A DNA stretch of 64,000 bases, from the NCBI RefSeq assembly GCF_003614885.1, contig NZ_QZMS01000007.1, positions 310,001 to 374,000 of the forward strand. The letters are read 5' to 3'. Of this stretch, positions 8,859 to 17,079 are shown piece by piece. Under the pieces are notes generated by a model that ran no database searches, had not been told where the DNA came from, and saw only the letters and a list, made by a program, of their open reading frames with translations. The stretch comes from Photobacterium salinisoli. Lineage in GTDB: Bacteria; Pseudomonadota; Gammaproteobacteria; Enterobacterales; Vibrionaceae. A program made the position numbers and the translations under genes. Position 1 is the stretch's first letter, and each line of letters begins with the position of its first letter.

Positions 8859-11105
8859 TTAGTGCAGTCTGGGTATCGGCAGTGAAGCCAGCATCTGGCC
8901 GTAAAGGCCATAGACCATATTGGCACTCTCTATAATGGCGCGCTGATCGTTGGGGTCGTCAATGCGGTTCATCAGGCTTTCAAAGGTTTGAATATGACTT
9001 TGATCCAGCTCACTGTGTGACTTGAGATAGGTCATGGCGTTATCAGGCAGGCCGAGTACTTGCTGGATCTGCTGAGCAATCTGACCGCCGATACTGACAC
9101 TGGTCCCTTCCAGCACCCAGACCATGCCGAACAGTCCCATCGGATTTCGACGGTCAATCTGGTGATAGAGGTAAGACACCATGAGTTCAATGGCGGCACA
9201 AACGCTGCCTTGTCCCTGGTTATTGCGCACCGGATCGGGATCGCCACCACAGGCGCTAATGTCGTTCAGAATCCAGGCCTGATGACCCATTTCCTCTTCA
9301 ATGTAGTGCCCCAGGGCCTGACGAAGCCATTCATAGTCCTCGTTTAATTTGCTGCCACAAGCCATAAGCAGGGGCACAGTATGTTTTACGTGATGATAAG
9401 CCTGAGTCAGAAATGCCAGGTAAGTGGCGTTATCGATAGTCCCTTGCTGGCAGGCCGCAAAAATAGGGGCATCTGTCATGCGGCTGCGGGCGGCTTCTGT
9501 TTCTGTTTTCAGGGTCTGGAAAAATCCCGAACTCATAGGAGGATCCTCTTTGGTCGTAAAAGGGTAAAGCGCAAGCTGGTCAGTGAAGATTTTGGCTGTA
9601 TAAAGCGAAAGCGGTGCCTGGCTGCTGTGCAAAGACGCTGTTTCTGTCTGCGCGGCGAGCAAGGCAGGCATGAAGTAGCGATGCAGAGCATCGCGTTTGG
9701 GGCGGCCATTGGCCGTCATCAAACCCGGAATATGAGACAGCGGTCGGTCTGTGATGATCAGATTACCGATTCGGGCATAATCCGGAAGTTGCTGATTAAG
9801 TGCCTGTATTGCCGGTAGCACTGAGTCCGGTGACTGGCTGAACACGGCGCCGCTCAGCGTGAGTTGCGAATCACCAATAACCACCATGCCAACCAGCGAG
9901 GGAAATGCCTGAGCCTCCGATTCAATCCATTCTGGCGAGACATTACGGCCAAAGCCGGTGATCAGCAGGTTCTTGCGCCGACCGGTAATATGGAGAAATC
10001 CGTCGGCATCCAGATAGCCAATATCGCCAGTGTCTACCTTGTTTGAAGCTGTTTTTTCACCCAGGTATCCCAGCATGCTGTTTCCGGTAACCTGAATATC
10101 GCCCTCGGCCGTGACGCTGATCTGTGAATGGGAAAGAGGGCGACCGCAACTGCCGGGTTTGTCGGCACCGGGAAGATTGAGGCTGACCACAGAGCCGCAC
10201 TCTGACAGTCCGTAACCTTCATAAGCGGGGATGTTCAGCGCTCGCGCCTTTGCCAGCAGGGAGGGGGCAACCCGTGCGCCACCCACAGCTACAAATTGCA
10301 GTGACCTGACCAGCGCGGGCTGTTGAGCGGCAATCTGACAAAGTGCCATCAATAACGCCGGCGTCAGCACCAGGCTTTCCGGCTGATGCTCGGCCAGAAC
10401 CTGTGCGAATCGCACCGGATCAAAGGTACTGGAGCCAGTCAGTCCCACGTCCTCACCCGGTAAAATAACGGAAGTGGCCCCCAGCAGCAGCGGCACATAC
10501 AGACCGGTAATGTTCTCCAGCAAAGTAGCAAGCGGTAGCATAACCAGATGTTTTTTGGGGCTGACACTCGGGGTGATAGCTTCCGCTAACACCTGACTGG
10601 TGGTGGCCAGATGGTGCTGACTCAGGCATACCCCCTTAGGTTGGGCGGTGGAACCGGATGTAAAAGTGATTTTGCTGGTCTGTTCAGGCAAGGCTGTTGA
10701 CGGGACGGGTGATGTGATCCGGTAAAACGGCAGAGCGGCAATCTTTTCCGGCTCAGCCTGTTGGTCGATAGACCAGTTGCCCCAGAGCGCATCAGCATGT
10801 GCCGCAGTGATCAGGTGCCGGATTTGTTGATCAGAGAAAAAAGCGGGCACCGGTATCAGCACTTTTTTTGCGGCCATGGCCGCGAGATCGGCTACGGCCC
10901 AGGCCAGCCCGTTGTCGGCTTGGAGTGCAATACACTGAACGTTCTGCTGATTCAGGGTGTCAGCAGCCAGCACAACCTCTTCAGCCAATTGGCTGAAACT
11001 GAGGCTGATGGCTTCACCCGTCTTCGGATTGCGCCCCTGAAGGGCAGTCTGTTGGGGCGCGGTTTCTGCGAACTGAAATAATCGCTTAAGGATCAGGTTT
11101 CTCAT
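8859..11105 (-). CDS. AMP-dependent acyl ligase fused to a heme-oxygenase-like diiron (TenA/PqqC-fold) domain
   Basis: A 748-residue two-domain enzyme. Residues 1 to about 510 form an acyl-CoA synthetase/adenylation domain: P-loop TFTSGSTAQPKG, A5 motif YEGYGLSECG, VDTGDIGYLDADG, then GRRKNLLITGFGRNVSP and an A10-like NGRPKRDAL. No acyl-carrier domain is seen. Residues about 524-748 form a TenA/heme-oxygenase-like helical domain with a plausible dinuclear iron site: E604-x3-H608 (EEEMGH), E666 (WVLEG), and H697, D701 and H704 (HSELDQSH). This pattern fits HDO oxygenases and oxidases such as the UndA, BesC and SznF class. Its start overlaps the upstream stop (ATGA). Inferred role: activation of a carboxylic acid plus an oxygen-dependent modification. 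Confidence 0.85.
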   Translation of the reverse strand: MRNLILKRLFQFAETAPQQTALQGRNPKTGEAISLSFSQLAEEVVLAADTLNQQNVQCIALQADNGLAWAVADLAAMAAKKVLIPVPAFFSDQQIRHLITAAHADALWGNWSIDQQAEPEKIAALPFYRITSPVPSTALPEQTSKITFTSGSTAQPKGVCLSQHHLATTSQVLAEAITPSVSPKKHLVMLPLATLLENITGLYVPLLLGATSVILPGEDVGLTGSSTFDPVRFAQVLAEHQPESLVLTPALLMALCQIAAQQPALVRSLQFVAVGGARVAPSLLAKARALNIPAYEGYGLSECGSVVSLNLPGADKPGSCGRPLSHSQISVTAEGDIQVTGNSMLGYLGEKTASNKVDTGDIGYLDADGFLHITGRRKNLLITGFGRNVSPEWIESEAQAFPSLVGMVVIGDSQLTLSGAVFSQSPDSVLPAIQALNQQLPDYARIGNLIITDRPLSHIPGLMTANGRPKRDALHRYFMPALLAAQTETASLHSSQAPLSLYTAKIFTDQLALYPFTTKEDPPMSSGFFQTLKTETEAARSRMTDAPIFAACQQGTIDNATYLAFLTQAYHHVKHTVPLLMACGSKLNEDYEWLRQALGHYIEEEMGHQAWILNDISACGGDPDPVRNNQGQGSVCAAIELMVSYLYHQIDRRNPMGLFGMVWVLEGTSVSIGGQIAQQIQQVLGLPDNAMTYLKSHSELDQSHIQTFESLMNRIDDPNDQRAIIESANMVYGLYGQMLASLPIPRLH

Positions 11106-11731
11106 GCCTGTCCTCCCTGAGTCTGGTTAAGTGCAGAAGGTGACGCCTGCTGACGTTGTATCAGGGTTTGCAGGCCAGTCGCCAGGTTGCCGCCGGATAT
11201 TCTGGGTTGGTGGCAATAATAAGTGCCCCAGGTTTTCTCAGCATCAGGAATGCGATCGGCAGATGCATCAGCCAGTATGTGGGGGGTTAATCCCAACCGG
11301 CGCATCATGGCTTGCAGTGGCCCGGTAGCGGTGAAAATGCACCAGTGATAACCCAGGTTGACCAGATAGCGGGCAATCAGGGTGAAATGCAAAGATGACA
11401 TCCCTTTAGAGAATGCAGCAAGCTGACCGAATTCAATTAACTCATAACGGGAGACAGGCAACCCCAATCTCTCAGACATCAGAAGATCAGCGGGCAGATC
11501 CAGATATTGCTCCAGGAACAGCGGCCCGGCGGCGGCAGATTGAAAACCGCATACTGACAGGAGGTGATTCTGGTTATCGACTAATGCCAGAAAGTCGGGC
11601 ATGAAGGTGTTGATACGTGCGTGAAAGGCAGAAGCATAGCGTGAAGCGACATAAGATTCTGTTTTTTCACGAAAAGGATGATCTTTATCAATATGCACCA
11701 AGGTTAAATTGTTAGAATTATTCTGATTCAT
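11102..11731 (-). CDS. Thermostable hemolysin family protein (acyltransferase-like)
   Basis: A 209-residue member of the 'thermostable hemolysin' (delta-VPH) family, first named in Vibrio. The sequence looks like a GNAT/LuxI-type acyltransferase: HPFREKTESYVASRYASAF at the N-terminus, a central strand LALVDNQNHLLSVCGFQ, and RYELIEFGQLAAF, which resembles the E-x-x-R/F core of acyl-homoserine-lactone synthases. There is no signal peptide and no clear membrane segment, which is odd for a lysin. The ATG at 11731 follows AAGGGGAAA; a longer frame to 11761 lacks a ribosome site. It is the first gene of the operon, directly behind the CTTAAG promoter box. Likely true role: acyl transfer in small-molecule synthesis; this is inference. 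Confidence 0.82.
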   Translation of the reverse strand: MNQNNSNNLTLVHIDKDHPFREKTESYVASRYASAFHARINTFMPDFLALVDNQNHLLSVCGFQSAAAGPLFLEQYLDLPADLLMSERLGLPVSRYELIEFGQLAAFSKGMSSLHFTLIARYLVNLGYHWCIFTATGPLQAMMRRLGLTPHILADASADRIPDAEKTWGTYYCHQPRISGGNLATGLQTLIQRQQASPSALNQTQGGQA

Positions 11732-11752
11732 CGCATATTTCCCCTTAAGGTA

Positions 11753-11794
11753 TGTATACACACCTTAGAAAGAGAAACTTAAGACAGACTTAAG
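11753..11794 (-). promoter_or_regulatory. Operon promoter with PmrA/QseB-type direct repeat
   Basis: Two tandem 11-bp repeats, ACTTAAGACAG and ACTTAAGACAT, lie at 11777-11798 and contain CTTAAG-N5-CTTAAG at 11778-11794. This is the recognition pattern of the PmrA/BasR/QseB branch of OmpR-type regulators. On the minus strand a -10-like TATACA lies at 11753-11758, and the repeat then covers the -35 position, the usual place for an activator of this class. A further single CTTAAG is at 11744-11749. The cognate regulator is probably the one encoded at 6676-7335. Confidence 0.72.
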
Positions 11795-12044
11795 ACATAA
11801 AAATAATCATCTAATCTTTACGGCTTTTCCGTCGCAATGAGGTGATACATTGATTTTGATTATGTTTCCTATCTTTAATATTTGTGACCTTGCTCGAAGA
11901 GAACGCAGTGGTACGTCCAGATTATTGAGGGATATGTCAATTTCTTACAGGGAATTAACGTTTAACATAAATGTCACATTGAGATTTATTATTGTCATAT
12001 TTTGTTGCGATGATGACCGCCAAGGAAAGGAGTGTAGAAGCGCA

Positions 12045-12269
12045 ATGAACATGAAAATTCGAACCAATCATCTGGAACCAATGGGATTTGAAGAGTTCTC
12101 CCGTTTAATCGACATGACTCCGGCTTCGCGCAGTCCTATGAAAGTTGAACCGCTGCTGGGCAGTGTGCTTTCCCATCATTCGGGTGAAGCAAGGGAAGGG
12201 AAGATTGTCATGTTGTCGTCCGGTACGACCCAGTGGGATAAACCTCTGCGTACTGTGAACGGGTATTAA
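12045..12269 (+). CDS. Small hypothetical protein (74 residues)
   Basis: An open frame starting at ATG 12045 with AAAGGAG 12 bases upstream, giving a soluble 74-residue product that begins MNMKIRTNHLEPMGFEEFSR. It has no hydrophobic segment, no cysteine and no motif I recognise. It is transcribed away from the biosynthetic operon and toward the LuxR-type regulator gene, ending 39 bases before that gene's stop. A longer frame upstream (to 11850) is possible but is AT-rich and lacks a ribosome site. It could be a small accessory gene of either neighbour or a chance frame. Confidence 0.45.
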   Translation: MNMKIRTNHLEPMGFEEFSRLIDMTPASRSPMKVEPLLGSVLSHHSGEAREGKIVMLSSGTTQWDKPLRTVNGY

Positions 12270-12308
12270 GCTGAAGAGTTGAGTCAGACCACGATGCATC
12301 ATGGACGA

Positions 12309-13109
12309 TCATTTCTTTTCCAGACTTAACAGGTAATTTCTGAGATTTACCCCTCTGTTTGTTATACCCAGTTTATTGCGTAAGCTGTTTCTGTGGTTTT
12401 CCACTGTCTTGCGCGCCACATTCAGGGTACTCGCAATTTCTTTACTCGACATTCCGCCTCGAATGAATTCTGCAACCTGCAGTTCTGACGGGGTTAGCAC
12501 CTCCAGCAAACGGCTATTCATCCCCGGCACATCGTTCAGCAGGTTTTCCATATTGGATTTTACAATCTCAAGGCACATTTTCAGCCCGGGATCCTGTACT
12601 TGCTGCAGACGGGCCTCCACTTCCGGTAAATGGGTATCGCGTACTTCCTGCTGCAAATGTTCAGGCAGATGATGCTCCGATGCCGAGGTAAGGAAACTCA
12701 GGGAGCTGGCAAGTTCATTGATAATCTTATAATCCTGCTCAATGGCAGACAGTTTAGGCTCGGCTGTATTGTCGTCTTTGGCTTTGATATGCAGGCAGTA
12801 GATCGCAGGCCCGCTGCCATCCTGAAGGCACAGCGCTTCAAATGCCAGATTAGCGACAGAGAAACGGCATTGTTCGGTTTGCTGCAACAGCACTGATCTG
12901 ATCTGCGCAAGATTCGCCGGCCCAACCAGAAAAACGAGATCATCCAACTGCTTTAGTGTGAGTGTTGCAACCGGGTAGTTACTGGCAATTACCTGCTCAT
13001 GCTGATCGAATGCAATGAAGTAGATATCGTGATGCGCCAGTATTTGGTGGTAAATACCGGCAGTCACTTTGGCAGAACTGCTGTTTTGATTAGCGGTGTG
13101 CTGACTCAT
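12309..13109 (-). CDS. LuxR-type helix-turn-helix transcriptional regulator
   Basis: A 266-residue regulator. The C-terminal 62 residues form a LuxR/FixJ HTH (LTPSELQVAEFIRGGMSSKE, with TVENHRNSLRNKLG as the recognition part). The N-terminal 140 residues resemble a PAS-like sensor (HHDIYFIAFDQHEQVIASNY) and are followed by a helical linker; there is no autoinducer-binding domain or receiver Asp. It is preceded by AGGAAAC and an ATG. It is divergent from the sugar ABC operon across a 314-base gap, so control of that operon is the natural guess. The effector is unknown. Confidence 0.82.
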   Translation of the reverse strand: MSQHTANQNSSSAKVTAGIYHQILAHHDIYFIAFDQHEQVIASNYPVATLTLKQLDDLVFLVGPANLAQIRSVLLQQTEQCRFSVANLAFEALCLQDGSGPAIYCLHIKAKDDNTAEPKLSAIEQDYKIINELASSLSFLTSASEHHLPEHLQQEVRDTHLPEVEARLQQVQDPGLKMCLEIVKSNMENLLNDVPGMNSRLLEVLTPSELQVAEFIRGGMSSKEIASTLNVARKTVENHRNSLRNKLGITNRGVNLRNYLLSLEKK

Positions 13110-13423
13110 GTTTCCTGATTACCTCATTTCTTTCTACAGACCGCGGCCTTGGTCTGTATTTTCCTGTCATGATACCCAGCTTTTACCTATCAATCACCTT
13201 GCTTTTTTGTTTATAGGTATTTACTGGGTGTTTTGCCGCGTTTCATGACGTTATTTACAGGTGTTATTGATAGGGTCAATGAATTTCCTGTTGTTTTTTC
13301 AATCGTTGTTGTGATTGTTATCACTATGTAAAGGTTATGTGTCGAGATCTCGATCGCATTAAATACCTAAAAAACACCTATATTAATACTCATGTAATAC
13401 TCAAAGAAAAGGTGGGACAGGGA
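13110..13423. other. Divergent intergenic region, regulator / sugar ABC operon
   Basis: A gap of 314 bases between divergent genes. Two related motifs, ATTTACTGGGTGTT (13219-13232) and ATTTACAGGTGTT (13253-13265), lie 34 bases apart. AGGTATTT (13216-13223) recurs inverted as AAATACCT (13359-13366). They may be binding sites of the neighbouring LuxR-type regulator. No gene or RNA is recognised here. Confidence 0.4.
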
Positions 13424-14506
13424 ATGAAATTGAAGAAAATCGCTCAGGTATGCCAAACCTTAGGTTTCACAGCTCTATTGGCAGTGACCATGCCGTCATT
13501 AGCAGAAGTCACTTCAACGAAGGGGCCTAACGGAGAAAAAGCAACGCCTTATACCGAGGTGACATTAAATGCATCGCAAGAAAGCGCGATTAAAAGCAAG
13601 GACTACACCGCGGCGATTCTGATGCACAGCACATCAGATTGGTCTAACGCCCTGATTGATGGCGCGAAAGACATGTTTGCCGAACTGAACATTGATGTGG
13701 TGGCTGTGACGGACGCGGAATTTGATGCCAATAAGCAGAAAACGGATGTTGAAACCACTATGGCCATGAAGCCCGACATTCTGATTGCGCTGGTGGTCGA
13801 CCCGGTGTCAGGGGCCGCTGCGTTTAAACCCGCGGTACAGCAGGGCAGCAAACTGGTGTTGATCAGTAACCTGCCCAGTGGCTTTGAGCACGGTAAAGAT
13901 TATGCCGGTATCGTGACCGATGATTTGTTCCAGATGGGTAAGCTGGCAGCGGACATGATCGCCAAGGCCGTAGGTAATAAAGGCAAAGTCGGGTTTATTT
14001 ATCACGAAGCCAATTATTACGTCACCAATCAGCGTGATCAGGCGGTACTGACCAATCTGCAGAAAAACTACCCGGGTATCGAGATTGTGGCAAAACGCGG
14101 TATTGCCAATGCGAATGACGGCGAGGTGGTTGCCTCGGCACTGATTACCCAGTACCCGGATATGACCGCCATTTATGCCCCTTGGGACAGCATTGCCGAA
14201 GGCGTTGTAGCGGCAACGCGCGCCGCAGGTCGTAAAGATATCAAAGTCGTGACCATGGATCTCGGCGCGGCCAATGCGCTGGATATGGCCAAAGGCCGAA
14301 ACGTTGCCGGTATCGTGACCGATTTGCCTTATGACCTCGGGCAGACCCTGGCCCGCATGGGCGCTCTGGCAAAACTGGGTGAATACACGCCACCTTTTGT
14401 CACTGTCAGTGCCAGTGCTGTGACCCGCGATAATCTGGCTGATGCCTGGCAGCAGGCGCTACGCCGCGAAGCACCGGCTTCTGTGCAAAAAGCACTGGGT
14501 AATTAA
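13424..14506 (+). CDS. Periplasmic sugar-binding protein, RbsB/LacI-like fold
   Basis: A 360-residue substrate-binding protein of a ribose-type ABC importer. The ATG at 13424 is chosen because a signal peptide begins there (MKLKKIAQVCQTLGFTALLA, cleavage after PSLA). The mature part has the two-lobe periplasmic-binding fold of the LacI/RbsB class: ILMHSTSDWSNALIDGAKDM, then IVTDDLFQMGKLAADMIAK, and IYAPWDSIAEGVVAATRAAG. ATPase and permease genes follow in order, then a GH3 glycosidase, so the ligand may be a glycoside or an N-acetylhexosamine-containing sugar. That is inferred from context only. Confidence 0.88.
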   Translation: MKLKKIAQVCQTLGFTALLAVTMPSLAEVTSTKGPNGEKATPYTEVTLNASQESAIKSKDYTAAILMHSTSDWSNALIDGAKDMFAELNIDVVAVTDAEFDANKQKTDVETTMAMKPDILIALVVDPVSGAAAFKPAVQQGSKLVLISNLPSGFEHGKDYAGIVTDDLFQMGKLAADMIAKAVGNKGKVGFIYHEANYYVTNQRDQAVLTNLQKNYPGIEIVAKRGIANANDGEVVASALITQYPDMTAIYAPWDSIAEGVVAATRAAGRKDIKVVTMDLGAANALDMAKGRNVAGIVTDLPYDLGQTLARMGALAKLGEYTPPFVTVSASAVTRDNLADAWQQALRREAPASVQKALGN

Positions 14507-14563
14507 ATTCGGTTTGCAGGTATGCCAGTTAGCTGTCGGCATACCGCTATGAAGAGGTATCCA

Positions 14564-16048
14564 ATGGAAGTGAATGCAATTGAAGCCCGTCGCCTTAAGA
14601 AAGGCTTTGATGGTAATCCGGTGCTGAAAGAGGTTAATTTCACCTTGAAAACCGGAGAGGTACATGCCCTGGTTGGTCAGAACGGTGCCGGTAAATCGAC
14701 CCTGGTGAAACTGATCAATGGTTTTCATCAGCGGGACGGCGGTGAGATCCGCCTCTTTGGCGAAGAGAGTCATTTCGCCACCCCGAAAGAGGCTCAGGCG
14801 AAAGGGATAGCTATGGTCTATCAGGATCTCAGCCTGATACCCAGCCTGAGTGTGGCAGACAATATTTTTCTGACTCAATCTCAGCGCTCTGCACTGATCT
14901 CCAATCGTGACCGGGTGCGACAGGCTGAGCCGATTCTGGCAACGCTGGGGGTGGACATCGATCCACGGCAAAAGGTTGAGAACTTAAGTGTCGGTGAGCA
15001 GCAGTTTATTGAGATTGCCAAAGCCATGGCAATGGATGCCCGCATTCTGGTACTGGACGAACCAACCGCTTCTTTGTCGAACAATGAAATCAATGCCTTG
15101 TTCACTGTGATCAGAAACCTGAAAAGCAGAGGCATTTCAATTATCTACATCACGCATTATATGAGCGACATCATGCGTATCTGTGATGCAGTTACGGTTC
15201 TGCGGGACGGCTATAGCGTGCTGGAAACCCAGACGGCAGACACTTCTGTTGATGCCTTGGTCGAAGCCATGCTGGGCAGCAAGACCGACACGGATTTTGT
15301 CTGGGAGCGACCGGCCACTTCTGCATCTGAGGCAGTGCCTTTATTAGAGCTGCGTAATGTGACGACCTGCGATCTTGATGCGGTATCCCTTAAGGTGATG
15401 CCGGGCCAGGTGGTAGGTCTGGCTGGGTTACTGGGCAGCGGCAGAACGGAAATTCTGGAAGCCATTTATGGTTTAACGCCGATACAGAGTGGCGAAGTAA
15501 GGGTGAACGGCCAGGTCGTGAATATTCACTCCCCCCGGCAGGCGATAGAAAACGGGATCAACATGGTGCCGGAAGAGCGCCGTTCACAGGGACTGGTGCT
15601 GGATTTTTCTGTCGAAGACAACGTATTGATGGCCTCGTTTGACCGGATTTCACGATCTATGGTGCTGGATAAAGCCAAGGGCCAGTCCATGGTGGAAGAC
15701 ACCATTAAAAAACTGGGCGTGAAGACGACTGGCGTGACTCAGCCGGTACGGTTTTTGTCCGGGGGCAATCAGCAGAAAGTCGTGATTGGCAAATGCCTGT
15801 CCACAGACGCTAAAGTCCTGCTGCTCGATGATCCGACATTCGGCATTGATATCAACGCGAAATACGAAATCATGAAAATTGTGAATCAGTATGTCGCTCA
15901 GGGTAATGGTGTGATTTTTGTGTCCAGTGAATATGCCGAAGTTGGCAGTTTCTGCGATGTAATTTATGTGGTCAACAAAGGGCGTATCGTTCGCCATTTC
16001 AGTGGCCAGCGTATGACGGAAGAAGCATTGCTGGCAGCAGTGCAGTAA
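14564..16048 (+). CDS. Sugar ABC transporter ATPase, RbsA/MglA type
   Basis: A 494-residue double-domain ATPase. The first half has Walker A GQNGAGKST, signature LSVGEQQFIEIAKAM and Walker B ILVLDEPTASLS. The second half has the degenerate Walker A usual for RbsA-type proteins (GLLGSGRTE), signature LSGGNQQKVVIGKCL and VLLLDDPTFGIDI. The last motif has Asp in place of the catalytic-position Glu (family norm DEPTRGID). The ATG at 14564 is supported by GAAGAGG just upstream. It energises the importer formed with the genes on either side. Confidence 0.92.
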   Translation: MEVNAIEARRLKKGFDGNPVLKEVNFTLKTGEVHALVGQNGAGKSTLVKLINGFHQRDGGEIRLFGEESHFATPKEAQAKGIAMVYQDLSLIPSLSVADNIFLTQSQRSALISNRDRVRQAEPILATLGVDIDPRQKVENLSVGEQQFIEIAKAMAMDARILVLDEPTASLSNNEINALFTVIRNLKSRGISIIYITHYMSDIMRICDAVTVLRDGYSVLETQTADTSVDALVEAMLGSKTDTDFVWERPATSASEAVPLLELRNVTTCDLDAVSLKVMPGQVVGLAGLLGSGRTEILEAIYGLTPIQSGEVRVNGQVVNIHSPRQAIENGINMVPEERRSQGLVLDFSVEDNVLMASFDRISRSMVLDKAKGQSMVEDTIKKLGVKTTGVTQPVRFLSGGNQQKVVIGKCLSTDAKVLLLDDPTFGIDINAKYEIMKIVNQYVAQGNGVIFVSSEYAEVGSFCDVIYVVNKGRIVRHFSGQRMTEEALLAAVQ

Positions 16049-16064
16049 GGATAAGGAATTGCGA

Positions 16065-17042
16065 ATGAACGAGAAAACACTTCAGCCGCCACGTACAACC
16101 CGCATTAACTGGCGCGATTACATCATTTACTTTGTCTTTATCGGCATCTTCATCTTCTTTTCGGTGATGCTGCATGACAAAGGATTTCTGACCTCAGTGA
16201 ACCTGATGAACATTGCCCGTCAGACAGCAACGATTGCGATTATGGCGGTCGGCATGACTTTTGTGCTCAGTGCGGCTGAGATTGACCTGTCTTTTGGCGC
16301 AACGGTTGCTTTAGCCGCCATAGTGTCGGCCCTGACACTGCAGGAAACCGACAGTATTTTGCTCGCAATGTCGGCCGCTCTGATGGTGGGCACCATGATA
16401 GGTTTTGTGAACGGCGTTTTTGTCACTCAGGTGGGTATTCCATCCTTTCTGGTCACCTTGGGTACGACTGGCATTATTACCGGTATTGCCCGCTGGTCTA
16501 CGTCGTTGCAGTCGATTCCGATTGATAATGATACCTATACCTTCATCTTTGGTTCCGGCGACATAGGCCCGTTTTCCATTCTGTTTATCTGGACCATTAT
16601 CGTCACCGTCATCGGCGCCTTTGTGCTGCGCAACACCACTTTTGGGAAGCATGTGCTGGCGACGGGGGGCAATAAAGTCTCTGCCATGTATTCGGGGATC
16701 AATGTTAACCGTATCAAGCTGTATGTGCTGATGCTGAACGGCTTTCTTGCTGCACTGGCCGGTATCTTGTATTCAGGCCGCCTTTACAGTGCCCGCTACA
16801 CCTTAGGTGAGAACGATCTGATGCTGGTGATTGCTGCCGTGATCATAGGCGGTACCAACTTGTTTGGCGGTAAGGGGACTGTCATTGGTTCTGTGATTGG
16901 GGCACTCATCATGGGCATGGTGAACAATGGCTTGATTCTGATGGGGCTGAATGTTGATCAGCAACTGATCCTGCGCGGCATTATTGTGATTGTGGCGGTG
17001 ACTTTCACCATGGGCCAGATCCGTCAGTTACGTAAGAAATAA
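16065..17042 (+). CDS. Sugar ABC transporter permease, RbsC type
   Basis: A 326-residue inner-membrane permease with about nine hydrophobic segments. RbsC-family motifs are visible: GMTFVLSAAEIDLSFGATVA, then GFVNGVFVTQVGIPSFLVTLG, and ATGGNKVSAMYSGINVNR with IGGTNLFGGKGTVIGSVIGA. The ATG at 16065 follows AAGGATAAGGAA and comes 16 bases after the ATPase stop. A single permease is present, so it probably acts as a homodimer. Confidence 0.93.
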   Translation: MNEKTLQPPRTTRINWRDYIIYFVFIGIFIFFSVMLHDKGFLTSVNLMNIARQTATIAIMAVGMTFVLSAAEIDLSFGATVALAAIVSALTLQETDSILLAMSAALMVGTMIGFVNGVFVTQVGIPSFLVTLGTTGIITGIARWSTSLQSIPIDNDTYTFIFGSGDIGPFSILFIWTIIVTVIGAFVLRNTTFGKHVLATGGNKVSAMYSGINVNRIKLYVLMLNGFLAALAGILYSGRLYSARYTLGENDLMLVIAAVIIGGTNLFGGKGTVIGSVIGALIMGMVNNGLILMGLNVDQQLILRGIIVIVAVTFTMGQIRQLRKK

Positions 17043-17079
17043 TGATTTGATTTTTATAAGGGATGTTAGGGAGAGAAAC

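Noticed and set aside
8819-8926. N-terminal extension of the SDR frame
   Set aside because: The extra 36 residues are Cys/Trp/Tyr-rich, overlap the upstream gene and lack a ribosome site; ATG 8818 has AGGAGAG and starts the Rossmann fold.
11102-11731. Calling this gene an acyl-homoserine-lactone synthase (luxI)
   Set aside because: Only the general layout resembles LuxI; the conserved LuxI residues are not all visible, and no AHL-binding LuxR lies nearby.
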